A stretch of DNA of 64,000 bases from positions 1,178,001-1,242,000 of the forward strand of contig JAIQDT010000303.1 of NCBI GenBank assembly GCA_021521415.1. The letters are read 5' to 3'. The stretch comes from Bidens hawaiensis (taxonomy: Eukaryota; Streptophyta; Magnoliopsida; Asterales; Asteraceae). This document shows positions 24,516 to 35,955 of this stretch, piece after piece (position 1 is the first letter of the stretch; the number at the start of each line of letters is the position of its first letter). A program made the position numbers and the translations under genes. Below the pieces are notes generated by a model. The model ran no database searches. It was not told the origin of the DNA and worked only from the letters and a program-made list of their open reading frames with translations.

Positions 24516-25159
24516 CAAATATCGAGTCAAAATGGGTTTAAGAAATGGGTAGTTGGAGTGCCCATGAATAGACATGGATTTTTCACCCAACTAAACATTT
24601 AAAACAATAAATAATCATAAAACATAATGTTGAAAGTTTTTCCGAATTTAGCCATGAACCACCGTGAATTCGGTTTTATAAAAGGAATGAAACCGTCTAA
24701 CCGGTCACGTTTGACCACTTTGGCGTAGAGGTTCGAGTACTGTGTTCAGGTTATCCTCCAGGTAAGGAATAGAGTCTTACCTTTGGGTCTTGGAACCGTT
24801 TTGCCAAGGCCCGACTCACAGTTGTCTCACCCCCTACGGTTACTACCGAACATGTCATACTCCCATGCTTTAAGGTGAGGGAGTAATAACAAAACACGAG
24901 AATTATTAAGAAATTTCCCAAAATAAAAGGACAATTTACTAAAAATAAATGGATTTAAATATATTTTGAAGGTGAGGCATAACCTCGGAATTTGTGTGTG
25001 TGCACAATAAATAAATTAAAATAAAATAATTAACTTAAATAAGCTGTAAACAATTAAATAGCACATAAGGCAATCAGATAAGCACGTATGGGGTCTTAAT
25101 CATATGCCTAGGAAAATTTCTAACGACCTATCTTAAAACCTTCGGCTCTAATACCAATC
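24516..25159 (-). other. Element A interior, PBS-proximal part
   Basis: Starts with CAAAT (TSD copy of F). Contains two more CATG-centred inverted repeats (24555 and 24650 regions) and no recognisable protein. 25144-25156 is a PBS-like sequence (reverse complement TGGTATTAGAGCC, one mismatch to the initiator-Met site) three bases inside the 5' LTR. Confidence 0.65.
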
Positions 25160-26957
25160 TGTCGCACCCCAACCTAAGGCGGAAATTCCGGAGCGTGAGC
25201 TGATTTTTCACAGGTCGAAGATACTATCATAAATAAAAATGTGACAAATATTAAATTAATTATTTCATATAAAGCTACACACAATATTCAAACAAGACAA
25301 ATAATCCAAACAAAATTTAAGATAAATAGTCACCATTAATTTCCTAAGGTCTTTTCTAGATGTCCTTCACGTCAAACTTCAAGTCAACTGTTAATCTGCA
25401 TATACGTAGAAAATAGATAGAGTTTGTCAACACTAGGTTGACTGAGATTATCACCAGTTTTACATGATATAATAATAATATAAATAAATAAGCAAAACAA
25501 AATAAATGCGGGAATAAACAATCAAACCATAAACAAAATAGTGTGCTAATTAACCAAGCCTCCCGAGCACAGGCTATGGCTACAATGACTGACTGATATT
25601 GTCGGTTTCCCATCGCCATGCGAATCGGCCTTTGGTTACTACGACGGCATCTGATCATACTGACTTGCTAGACTTCTGATGGACCTATTCGAAAAATGAT
25701 AGAATATAAACACATAAGCACATAAACAAATAACAAATAGCATTTGATCGAAATATACACACAATCATTCAATTGCTAGTTTTGTGTAAGTATGTACTAT
25801 GTAGTATGAAAATATGAATTAGATATTAGTACTAGTACGCATATGTCCCCAAAACTTATGAAAATCAGTAACATAGAGGGGAATGATGAAACTCACCTTG
25901 ATGATTAAGCGAGTGAACAAAAATAAGAATAAACGGTTAAATAATAAACAAGTCGTCCTCTTTTGCGTCGAACAAAGGGAGTCAAATAAACCTGAAACTT
26001 TGACTTAAACAAATATGTTGAAAATCGAACTCTTTTCCGCTGGAATCCTTCCAAACGGACGTCTAGAACTCTGGCTATGTTAAATTAAATGTTTAAGCGA
26101 GCTGGTACTAGCCGGAATCCGAATAGCGAGTCGGAATTTGGGTTTTAGTTAGTAGCCTTAAAATATCTATAGAAAAATAAAAGTCTTCTGGTCTGAAAGT
26201 CGGTTCTGACCAGAAGTGATAGAAATCGATTGGTCAAAGTTGTTCACCAATATGCCCTTAAACGGGTCGGAAAGCAATTGACCACTGAAACTCCCTCAAT
26301 CACTGAAATTGATTCAGGGCTTTTGTTAAGTGGATAAAAATACACAAAAAAAAAACATAAGACAACATACCCGAATGATGAATGGAACAAGAGATAATCG
26401 AGGTCAAAGGGTCTTGAAGCTTGAAAGTCAAAGAAGGCTTAAAAAACTTGAAATTAAAGAAACCGGCAATGGAGTAAGGGAATTTTGTGGGTTTTGAGAG
26501 GGTTGCTGGTGTTGAAGTAATAATAAAGGGTTTTAGGATATTCATTGTTTAAATATTAAGGGTTAAGACTTGTTTATTAGGAAATAGCTATTTTATGAAA
26601 CTGAATAATCAATAAATAACTAAATCGAACCAATTAACAATCAAAATTTGGTTTTGAGAAGAATAAAACAAAATTGGACCTGTATTAACATTTCTTGGAT
26701 TCTATGTTTTGTTAATTTAATCAAAGTTGGAAAGAATTGGCAAAATTAGTCCATGCAGTTCCCGAAAATGCGATTTTTAGCTGTTTTAAACGATTTTAAA
26801 GGCTGTTAAAGGTTATTTAGCATAAATGAAAGTTACAAAATTATAAAATAAGTTAAACCAAGTTTAATATAAATAATAAAAGTTTTAAATAGTTTGAAAG
26901 ATCCGAATTACATTCTCGAATCGATTTAAACAAATACGAAAAATATGGGATGTTACA
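25160..26957 (-). repeat. 5' LTR of element A (1.80 kb)
   Basis: Minus-strand start TGTAACATCCC at 26957 and end GGGTGCGACA at 25160 next to the PBS. 25780-26957 matches the truncated left LTR (1572-2657). No gene. Confidence 0.8.
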
Positions 26958-27660
26958 GTGTGTAGGAATGGAGGGCGGAATGGAATGACCCATTGTGAGC
27001 AAATGAAAAAAAGTGTGTTTGGTTGATCAAGGGGTGGAATGAACTTTACCTAGTCCATTCAATTCCCTCTAAAATACCTCAATTTCATTCAATCTACACC
27101 CCATGTTTTTTTTTTCATTCCATTCTCTCTTTCACCCTACATCACCTCCACCACTTTACCACCACAACCGTCGCTGCCACTAACCACCACCATTGCCGTC
27201 CACCATCGCTGTTACCGCCACCCACCATTGCCATCAGTGCCAGATGCCCACCACCGAAACTCGCCCGCCGCCACATCAACCATCGCCACATGCCCCTCTC
27301 CACCACCACCTGCTGCCCACCGTCAGTGCTTGCCACTTCCATTGTTACCGCCACCATCCACCACCAACACCACCACCCACCCACCTCCAACAACCATTAT
27401 CTCCCATCGCCGTCCACCAATGCCACGACCGCCTCCTACCTCCCACCACCACCGCCACTCACTATCATTTTAGTTTTATTTTTTCTTTTTTTCCTGCATA
27501 CCAAACAACGCAAAGTTATCATTCATTTCATTCCCATGTGGTAACCAAACATCTCATTGGAATGGTAATAACACATTTCATTACTTTGTCCATTCCATTA
27601 CCATGTTTATTCCACTTCGTCGTCCATTTCATTACCTCATACCAAACAGACGCTTAAGAT
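26958..27660. repeat. MITE-like repeat with CCACCA-rich core
   Basis: GTGTGTTTGGTTGAT near 27011 is matched in inverted form by ATACCAAACAGACGC near 27641-27655, and CATTCCATT-type sequence occurs on both sides. The core, about 27140-27470, is CCACCA-rich with unusually high C. Long ORFs in three frames here are products of that composition. Possibly a non-autonomous DNA transposon; I cannot find a clear target duplication. Confidence 0.45.
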
Positions 27661-27842
27661 CGATTGTCTTGATTTGCGTCTTATGTATTATATATATTAT
27701 AGATAATATATAATGTTTAAATCATATAAGTTCAATTTGTTTAATAACTTTGCAAGGTAACAAATAAAGTGTTTTTTATCAACATATACACTATGGAGTT
27801 TGTTTGTTTGCTTCTTTGTATTAGGGTTGTATTTTTTACATG

Positions 27843-27905
<63 letters not shown>

Positions 27906-28164
27906 TATAATATAGATTAAGGTATTCCCTTTTTTTAATTCATTTCACAAATCTTTTTTACCTTTTTCGAATTGTATCTTTTAACTCATTTCTCAAATCC
28001 TTTATACCTTTTCCAAATTGTATCCTTCATTTTTTTGTAGGCCAATATACATAGTTTCGGTTTGTTTGCTTATGGTTGGATTTTTTTTCTTCTGTAATTA
28101 AACTTTCTAGACAAAGTACACACTATCCTTATCTTTCTTGTTTTTTTTTTTTTAATTGGGATGT
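27661..28164. other. AT-rich intergenic DNA with long TA microsatellite
   Basis: No gene seen. A perfect TA repeat of about 28 units spans 27847-27902, and a T run lies near 28140-28152. Confidence 0.8.
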
Positions 28165-28690
28165 TAGTTTTAAATACTTCTAATTTCTTTCGTTAACTGA
28201 TAACACATCTAACTTTTGATTCATAACCCATCACTCTCAATTTTCACCCTATTTGTTTTTGTCACTCCCTTACTAATGGACGACTAATATTGTTAGTGGA
28301 ATCATGTCGGAAATCAAACCAGATTGTCGAATGTACTTCACAACTGTTTGAACACTCTTGCATCTTATCGATTGCCCCTCTCTTTGTGTCAATCGGACCT
28401 TGGAGTTGCTGCAGCCACCTTCGATAGATGTCCGACCCACCCTGAATCTAAGGCCGTCGCCAGCTATGGTGGAGCCCGAGCCGTGCTGCCTCCCTCTTCT
28501 ATGTTTTCAATCGGTTGCTTTTTAGAAAGTCAGGTTTCGCTAGAAAACGGGATTCCATTAACGACGTTAGTCGTCAATTAGTGAGGGAGTGACAAAAATA
28601 ATACGATGAAAGTTAAGAGTGATGGTTAAAAAATTAAAAGTTGAAAGTGTGATCATTCAACGGGTGAAAGCTTTGGGTATTAAAAATTAA
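28165..28690. mobile_element. Foldback/long-TIR element with GC-richer core
   Basis: The left arm (about 28165-28310) and right arm (about 28555-28690) are imperfect inverted copies; the best-matched stretch is TTTTTGTCACTCCCT followed by ACTAAT and GACGACTAA, seen on the plus strand near 28256 and on the minus strand near 28598. The arms enclose about 240 bp that is clearly richer in GC and contains an 85-codon ORF (28324-28581) of no recognised family. Structure is like a MULE-type or foldback MITE; the core could be captured sequence. No obvious TSD. Confidence 0.6.
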
Positions 28691-29021
28691 TCTCTCTTTT
28701 TAATTTGTGGTAATACGCTTTGAAAAATAATATACCTTTACAAAAGCAAAGACAAATACAAAAATACAACTTAACTCCAAAAGTCCAAACATGAACCATG
28801 TGGTGACTGACTGACTGGTGAGCTAGATAGCCTTGCCATCTAAAGAAGCTTATATTTGAGCACACTGATATAAAACAAATGAGAAAAAAAATTAAAACAA
28901 TCAAACTACATATGAAGCAAAATAATACAAAACCCTTAAAAGGAAGCAAAATAAATAAAAATAAAAAAAACTCACACATTAACAATTACCATATCAGCTT
29001 TAACGCCCTAAACGTTAAGGT
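28691..29021. other. Unassigned AT-rich DNA
   Basis: No repeat, RNA or coding signal that I can support. Ends at the start of element G's LTR. Confidence 0.5.
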
Positions 29022-29539
29022 TGTTGAGTCGGATTTTTGATAATGAAGATTGGAATCTTCTCAACCTCCTTAGAAAACTGCTAAGTATGGACTTCGAGCA
29101 AGCATAGACGATCGAGCATGGTTTTACTACTTCGAGCAAGGTCTTCAGAACCTTAAATGGTTAATTCTTCTAAGTGTTAAGGCTTCGAGCAAGCTACACT
29201 TCTACGAGCAAGTGTATTCTTCTATCGAACATGGATTGACAATCGAGCAAACAGCTTGATCATTCAAGTTTTAACCATGTGTTACGAGCACAGGATGATC
29301 GAGCACATGGAGACAAGCATGGATGCAATAAGAAGATGTCATGTGATCAAAGCAAGGACTTCGAGCACAGTTTAGTTCCCCGAGCAAGATTTACATCCGA
29401 GCACACTAAAGATTGCTGAGTAAGAAGACTGAAGACATCAAGAATAATGAGCTTGCTCGATGGACTAGTTCGAGCAAAGCATGGATTAGTCAAGAGGAAT
29501 GAAGCTTGATGGAAAGGAATATCTTCACTGAAGATTTTC
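29022..29539 (+). repeat. 5' LTR of Copia G, first half
   Basis: Starts about TGTTGAGTCGG; holds about a dozen copies of CGAGCA with T, A or C before it (29090-29480). Interrupted at 29540 by Gypsy H. The boundary at 29022 is inferred from the TG and cannot be compared with a second LTR here. Confidence 0.7.
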
Positions 29540-31495
29540 TGTAAGGCCCCGAACCCCGAGAACCCCACAGTTGTTAATCATTCAAAACACTCGTAAAAAT
29601 AATTAAACTTAAAAACAATTCTTTTCATTAAAATAAGCATCACAGAGTATAATTTGGCGAAAAACGTAAATAACAAAATAAGTTCCCAAAACCCAGGAAT
29701 TTTGCCCAAAACCAACATAATTATCTTTAATAAAATTTTTTTTTTAAAATAAATGTTTGATAATAAAATCTTCAAATCCCGTATGCCCTTCACCGTCCAA
29801 GTAGCTTCGTGCACGTCCAAGCGATAAGGCATCCACTTCCTAACCTGAAACTCACACTAACATGCACACAAAGTCAGCTTAAGCTGAGTGAGTTCAAGTT
29901 TAAAATAAGCAACAAAAGTCTTAATAATCATTCCAATGGTTTTAAAACTGTAAACGACATTACATCAGTTAGGTCGTCACATTTAATAAATAATCGTCCT
30001 TACGTATGAACATCTCTATACGTACATTCCTATATATATAAATATATATATATAACATTCAATAATAACATTCAGGGTCGAGCAAACGTACAACACAAAG
30101 TAGGCATACGCAACATTCAGTAGTCGAGACGACTACAACATTCGCCAAATATTGGCCATTCTATAACATATATACACATACACAAATTCTATAACATTCC
30201 AAGGCCTACCAATACTAGCAAGCCTATGTAAAATCGTTTAAAACATTTCAACTAGCAAAATCGCTTAGGTGTGCATGCTAGCACAAAACTTCAAAAGAGT
30301 TAAACGGGGCATCAAGAACTCACCTGAGATCAACCAAACACCGGCAACTCCCTAAGTACTCACAAGCAAGCAAGGGCCTGTAAATTGCACGCAACGCGTC
30401 ACTAAACTGGACCGTAAGAACACACTTGCCTAATGGGCCGTTCAAGCCCAACACTTTGGCCCGAGGCCCAACAACTTGGCCCGAGGCCCAACCCATACCA
30501 AATTACTTTAACTCAGCCCCTAAAACCTTTCAATTAACCAAATCCACCCTACGATTATGGTCGGGGCTAACCATGATGCACAACTCACCCGCCGGTAATC
30601 AAATCGAGTCGAATACGCGTGTAATAAATCTTAAAACCAATTGCCAAACAAATCAGCCCCAAATGGACCAAATTCTCATTTTAATCTTTTCATACATCAT
30701 AATTATGTCACCCGAGTTGATAGGGTTGACGGTTCCTTTTTACAACCCTCAATTTAACATTTAAACGAAAATTCGCGCACCGCCGACTCGATTGACCAAT
30801 CACCAACCAAAACAGCCCCGAGTATCCAAAAAATAATTTTCCCACAGCCCTTAGACTCCCCTAGGGCCATGCAAACTGATTCGGTTGGTCATTCAATCGA
30901 TTAACGCATCAAACTCAACAATTGACAATTCTACTCCCGATAAACCCTAGTTTTCGAACTAAAATCGATTTACCGACCTAAACACCTACAATGGCCATGA
31001 AATTTTAATATGATGTAAATGCCATACCTGGGAATCTTTCTACACCAGGAACTCTAATTTTTATCCACGGGAAGTGGGTCAATTACACTTTGGCCGAAAT
31101 CTGTCCAACGAAAAGTATCGGCAAAATTGAGCATCAAAATGATTAGGGGTGAACGAAAAAAGGGTTGGGGATTGTAGTACATACCTTGAACTACTTCTAG
31201 GAGCTTGGAATTGATCAAAAAGTAGAAGCAAGGAAGGGAGGGGGGCTGGTCTCTTGGCCGATCGCTGCACGGGGGGGGGGGGGGGGAAGTTAGGGTTAGG
31301 AATTGTTTTATGATATAAAAAAAAGGTACATCCAAGTCCCTCCAAATTGAAGTGTAAGGCAAAATGGAAGGAAAGGTTAAGTTCTTTAAGGTACCGGGAT
31401 AACGTAAAGGCTTCCGAGAAATGTTGGACAAATCTCGAGAATTATACATACTCTACAAGTTTTAATTCTTCAAACCGGAATTAACGGGCGTTACA
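29540..31495 (-). repeat. 3' LTR of Gypsy H (1.96 kb)
   Basis: Minus-strand TGTAACGCCC at 31495 to GGGGCCTTACA at 29540. Differs from the 5' LTR by small indels: it lacks about 30 bp near 30085 and has a duplicated GGCCCGAGGCCCAACA near 30470. Contains the G-run plus CCGATCG block (31255-31290). Confidence 0.95.
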
Positions 31496-34400
31496 AGTCC
31501 ACCCCCCTTACAATGGGATTCATCCCCGAATCCCGATGCGACAGGAACAACTGCGGATAGTGCTTCATCATCTCGTCTTTGGCCTCCCAAGTGGCCTCGG
31601 AACCCCTACGGTGTCTCCACTGCACCTTCACCTGCCTAACAACCTTATTCCTCAGACGCCTCTCCTGACGGTCAAGAATAGCAATCGGTTGCTCAATGTA
31701 GTTCAGCTTACTGTCGAGCTCAATATCATCAAGAGGCACATGGGCCTCCTCATCCGCTAAACACTTCCTCAAGTGGGACACATGGAAGGTAGGATGAATC
31801 CCCGTGAGCTCATCAGGCAGTTCCAACCTATACGCCACCTCACCAACACGGGACAATATACGGAACAGACCAATGAACCTCGGACTAAGCTTCCCCCTCT
31901 TACGAAAACGAATAATGCCCTTCCAGGGAGAAACTTTTAATATAACCCGATCCCCAACCTCGAACACAATAGGCTTTCGCCTTTTGTCTGCATAGGACTT
32001 TTGACGTTCCTGAGCGGCCTTCATAAATGCCTTGATTTTATCGAGCTTCTCCGTCGTAGCCTCAACTACCTCCAAACTACCCAACTGTTTCTGTCCAATG
32101 GAACCCCAACAGACTGGAGTCCTACACCTCCTACCATACAGCATCTCAAACGGTGGCATCCCAATCGTGGCGTGATAACTATTGTTATACGAGAACTCTA
32201 CCAACGTTATGTGATGATCCCAACAACCACCAAAATCGATTAAACAGGCCCGCAACATATCCTGAAGAGTCTGAATGGTCCTCTCGGATTGACCATCCGT
32301 CTGCGGGTGATAGGCAGTACTGATAAAGAGTTTGGTACCAATCTCCTCGTGAAACTTTTTCCAAAACCTAGAGGTAAAACGTGTATCCCTATCCGAAACA
32401 ATAGATACCGGCACCCCGTGCCTAGAAACGATCTCACGAATAAACATATCGGCCAACTGCTCGGAAATAAAAGTCTCTCGGTTCGGAAAGAAATGTGCGC
32501 TCTTGGTCAACCTATCAACAATTACCCAAATAGTGTCATAACTACCCTTAGGAGTAGGAGGCAACTTAGTCACAAAATCCATAGTAAGATGCTCCCACTT
32601 CCACTCAGGTATTTCTAAAGGTTGAAGCTTCCCAAACGGCTTCTGATGCTCGGCCTTAACTTGTAGACACGTCAAACACTTACTCACATACTGAGCCACC
32701 TCAAACTTCATCGCAGGCCACCAATAATTTTTCTTCAAGTCTTGGTACATCTTGGTCGCGCCTGGGTGAATAGAATAGCGCGACTTGTGTGCCTCATCCA
32801 AAATTTTATCTCTGAATCCCCCAAACTTCGGTACCCATAAACGACCATCCTTATATTTCACCCCATCACCGACGTCTTCCAACAATTTCTCCTGACCCCA
32901 AACACGTTCTGACATAATCCATTCCACCTACAAAGCCTCATTCTGAACGCTGGCTATTTGCTTCAAAATATCGGGTTTAAGGATAAGCTGGTAAGATTTT
33001 ACATGAATCGGCTTCGGTCTCTCCTTCCGGCTCAACGCGTCAGCTACCACGTTAGCCTTACCTGGGTGGTACATAATCTCCAAATCATAATCCTTAATCA
33101 ACTCCAACCATCGACGCTGGCGCATATTCAGTTCCTTTTGTTCGAAGAAATACTTCAAAATCTTATGATCGGTATAGATAACGCAGGGAACACCGTACAA
33201 ATAATCCCGCCACAACTTAAGCGCAAACACAACGGCCGCTAGCTCCAAATCGTGAGTAGGATAATTCGCCTCGCGAGGCTTTAATTGCCGCGAGGCATAC
33301 GCGATGACTCGACCTCGCTGCATCAGAACACACCCAAGCCCCTGGTAATAGGCATCAGAATAAATCAGCAGATCGTCGGTGCCATCAGGTAAAGCTAAAA
33401 TCGGGGCATGCGTCAACTGGTTCTTCAACTCGAGAGAAGCCTCCTCCTGCTCAGTACCCCAAACGAACTTAACACTCTTCTTAGTCAACCTGGTCAGCGA
33501 AGAAGCAATTTTCGAAAAATCGGGAATATAGCGGCGATAATACCCCGCCAAACCCAGAAAGCTACGGATTTCAGATGGAGACTTAGGAGACTCCCATTCA
33601 TTCACGGCTTCCACCTTTGCAGTGTCAACCAGAATACCACTCGGGTTAATAACATGACTCAAGAATTGAACCTCACACAACCAGAAGGAACACTTAGAAA
33701 ATTTCGCATACAGTTTGTTCTTCCGCAGAGACTCCAACACTTCCACGAGATGACCGGCGTGATCGGATTCACTTTTAGAGTACACAAGAATGTCGTCGAT
33801 GAACACAATAACTGAACGATCGAGCATTGGTCTACACACCCGGTTCATAAGATCCATGAACGCTGCAGGTGCGTTGGTCAAACCGAAAGACATCACAAGA
33901 AATTCATAATGCCCATAACGAGTGCGGAAGGCAGTCTTAGGAAAATCTTCCTCCGAATCTTCAATTGATGATACCCAGACCTAAGGTCAATCTTCGAGAA
34001 CCAACTAGCTCCTTGGAGCTGATCAAATAAATCGTCGATCCTTGGAAGAGGGTACCGAATTTTAACAGTGAGCTTGTTCAATTCATGATAGTCAATGCAC
34101 ATCCGCATGCTACCGTCCTTCTTTTTAACAAACAGGACCGGGGCACCCCAAGGTGAGATGCTTGGTCGAATAAAGCCCTTATCGAGCAAGTCTTCCAACT
34201 GAGCCATAAGTTCCTTCATTTCATTCGGCGCTAGGCGGTAGGGAGCTCGGGCAACGGGTTTGGCACCCGGTACAAGGTCTATCTGGAACTCGACCTCGCG
34301 ATCCGGCGGCACATCTGACAAATCATCTGGAAATACATCCGGGAAATCCCGAACAATAGGAACATCACCGACGGTAGCCACCTTGGTATTTACATTTATG

Positions 34401-34845
34401 GCATACGCCAGATACGCCCCGCACTCCCGCTGCATCAACTTTCCCGCCTTAAGCATGGATATAATATGTGGCGTCGCAACATTCCGATCACCGAAGACCG
34501 TAATTTGAGTCCCATCCGGGGCCCTTAGACGAACAAGTTTCTGACCACAAATGATCTGAGCATCAACATCCGCGAGCCAATCCATCCCGAGCACCACATC
34601 GAAACAACCAAGCGGCATCAAATACAATGGCACCGGAAATCTATACCCCGACAACTCGATGGAACAGCCCTGAATAGCCATAGACACGGACACGGATTTT
34701 CCTACGGCGACCTCAACCTCAAACACATCGACTACACGCTCGGGTGATTTATTCAACGAGGAACAGAAAATGGTAGACACAAAACTTCTACTAGCGCCCG
34801 AATAAAATAAAACTGACGCCTGTAAATCATCAAGTAGAAAAGTAC
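31491..34845 (-). pseudogene. Gypsy H pol: protease, RT, RNase H, integrase, chromodomain
   Basis: Order on the minus strand: protease start [14 protein letters not shown] then YSGA (34794-34804), where the catalytic Asp is Tyr although C still has [20 protein letters not shown] with [34 protein letters not shown] and [10 protein letters not shown] (catalytic pair present); RNase H with [23 protein letters not shown] and YTDHK; integrase zinc finger (HKSRYSIHPG...CLTCL) and DDE core (MDFVTKLPPT, SDRDTRF, QSERT); C-terminal chromodomain (LRNKVVRQVKVQW, EATWEA). Breaks: one G lost near 33953 (C has CGGGAGG, H has CGGAGG) and TAG at 32928-32930 where C has CAG. The frame stops inside the 3' LTR. 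Chromodomains in this lineage are thought to steer integration to heterochromatin. Confidence 0.95.
31496..31510 (-). other. Polypurine tract of Gypsy H
   Basis: Reverse complement TAAGGGGGGTGGACT directly before the 3' LTR; the pol reading frame runs through it. Confidence 0.85.
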
Positions 34846-34949
34846 CTGGGACGATATTATACTACTGCTTAGCTACACGGTCATCGCATACGATTTAAAA
34901 GGAACAAGAAATTATAACGGTGGAATGAAAGCTAAATAAGGAAAAGTAC
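34846..34949 (-). other. Putative intron at the gag-protease junction of Gypsy H (104 nt)
   Basis: Minus strand: donor TTTCAG/GTACTTTTCC and acceptor CGTCCCAG/GTACTTTTC. Joining the outer ends gives the continuous frame DVVSG then TFLLDDLQ, the expected entry to the protease. Left in, the same frame reaches TAA within the segment, ending Gag. C keeps the 3' part (TTATAATTTCTT...GTAGTATAATAT...CCCAG/GTAC), so the segment is old and shared. GGTACTTTTC at both edges makes the exact splice position slightly ambiguous. Confidence 0.65.
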
Positions 34950-35395
34950 CTGAAACGACATCCGCATCCTTTTTTGCTTCCTTCTTGGAGATGTTGAAGG
35001 CCCTTGCCCTGGCCTTCGGCTTCTCTTCCATCTTCCCTCTTGAGGAAGTCCCCTGACCGGACCCCCCCCCACCTTACTAGTAGGACAGTTGGATGACAAG
35101 TGACCGGAACCCATACAACGGAAACAAGTCAGAGTCGGACAATCGAAATGGGGGTGCCTAACCTTATCGCAACGAAAATAGGTGCCGGGCCCACTTTTAC
35201 ACTCCCCCTTGTGTGGTTTGCCGCACTTCTTGCAATTACTAAATGCCGCATCCCTCCTAAACTTAGAAGTTTCAGTCTTCACCCTTTTTCCAGATAAACT
35301 AAAACTGTTTCCCCTGGGCCGCTTACCATACGAATTAGTGTTCCAAGTCTTCCTAGCCTCAGTCGGAGGACACTTCTCCCTCTGATCATACAATG
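34950..35395 (-). pseudogene. Gypsy H gag, C-terminal part with zinc knuckles
   Basis: Continues the gag frame interrupted by Copia J: TLYDQREKCPP directly follows the N-terminal part at 47683. Contains zinc-knuckle motifs CKKCGKPHKGEC and CFRCMGSGHLSSNC that bind element RNA, with a further cysteine pair between them (FRCDK...C). A C run at 35062-35070 (G run on the coding strand) shifts the frame after NCPTSKVGGG; another frame continues to KKDADVVSG at the intron donor. The junction residues and the CAATG duplication confirm that J split one gene. Confidence 0.9.
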
Positions 35396-35856
35396 TGTTG
35401 GTTCCTGGACGGATCGTACACGGGATATCGCTATCTACGCAGGTGCGGAATCCCTGCGTGGGTAGATACGAGCGTAGAATATGTAAAACACGAACACACG
35501 ATACAAACGAAACCACGTTATATTATAACTCGAACCACGTCTATTACAGACACTTGACACGTGAAGTGATCACAGCTATCACGAACTCTGAAACAAACTC
35601 TCTAAAAACTGAACCTTAAACAGTAACCCGTAGGTTACTTAAATACACGACAACTTCGCCACAGGCGAAGTTGTCAATAACTTCGCTCGTTGAACAAGTT
35701 CGCCTAGGCGAACTTGTCAACAACTTCGCTCGGTTAACAAGTTCGCCTAAGCGAACTTGTCAACAACTTCGCTGTTACACAAACAATTACATAATCAATA
35801 TTACAGACTCGATTACAGACTTTATACATATGAACTACTGAAATCTATGTACAACA
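35396..35856 (-). repeat. 3' LTR of Copia J
   Basis: TGTTGGTTCC...ATGTACAACA on the plus strand. Palindrome array at 35645-35775 lies next to the TATA-like GTATTTAAGTA (reverse strand, about 35636-35646). Confidence 0.97.
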
Positions 35857-35872
35857 GACTCCCCCTTGGCAG
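35857..35872 (-). other. Polypurine tract of Copia J
   Basis: Reverse complement CTGCCAAGGGGGAGTC adjoining the 3' LTR; same as in element E. Confidence 0.9.
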
Positions 35873-35955
35873 TAGCTTCATATCTTGATCTTTCAGCTCT
35901 TGTCTTGTAATCCTGTATCTTCATGCGTGCACTCCTTCTCTAACACACACCGTGA

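Larger units (their letters stand above)
1572..26957 (-). mobile_element. Non-autonomous LTR element A (LARD-like), multiply interrupted
   Basis: Minus-strand element rebuilt from pieces that flank later insertions: 3' LTR (1572-2657), PPT and 3' interior (2658-2855), interior (11176-13272), interior (24516-25159) and 5' LTR (25160-26957). A PBS-like sequence lies at 25144-25156 and a PPT at 2658-2672. No gag or pol homology is visible in any interior part, so it would depend on proteins from another element. Insertions B and F (with C inside F) explain the gaps, and D truncates the left LTR. Piece order and matching LTR ends support one element; lost interior sequence around B makes the reconstruction approximate. 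Confidence 0.7.

Noticed and set aside
27023..27657. Long overlapping ORFs rich in Pro, His and Thr
   Set aside because: They occur in several frames at once and simply translate the CCACCA-rich sequence; no conserved domain.
31268..31286. Telomere-like sequence (AGGGTTAGG next to a G run)
   Set aside because: Only one to two degenerate units within an LTR; not a telomeric array.
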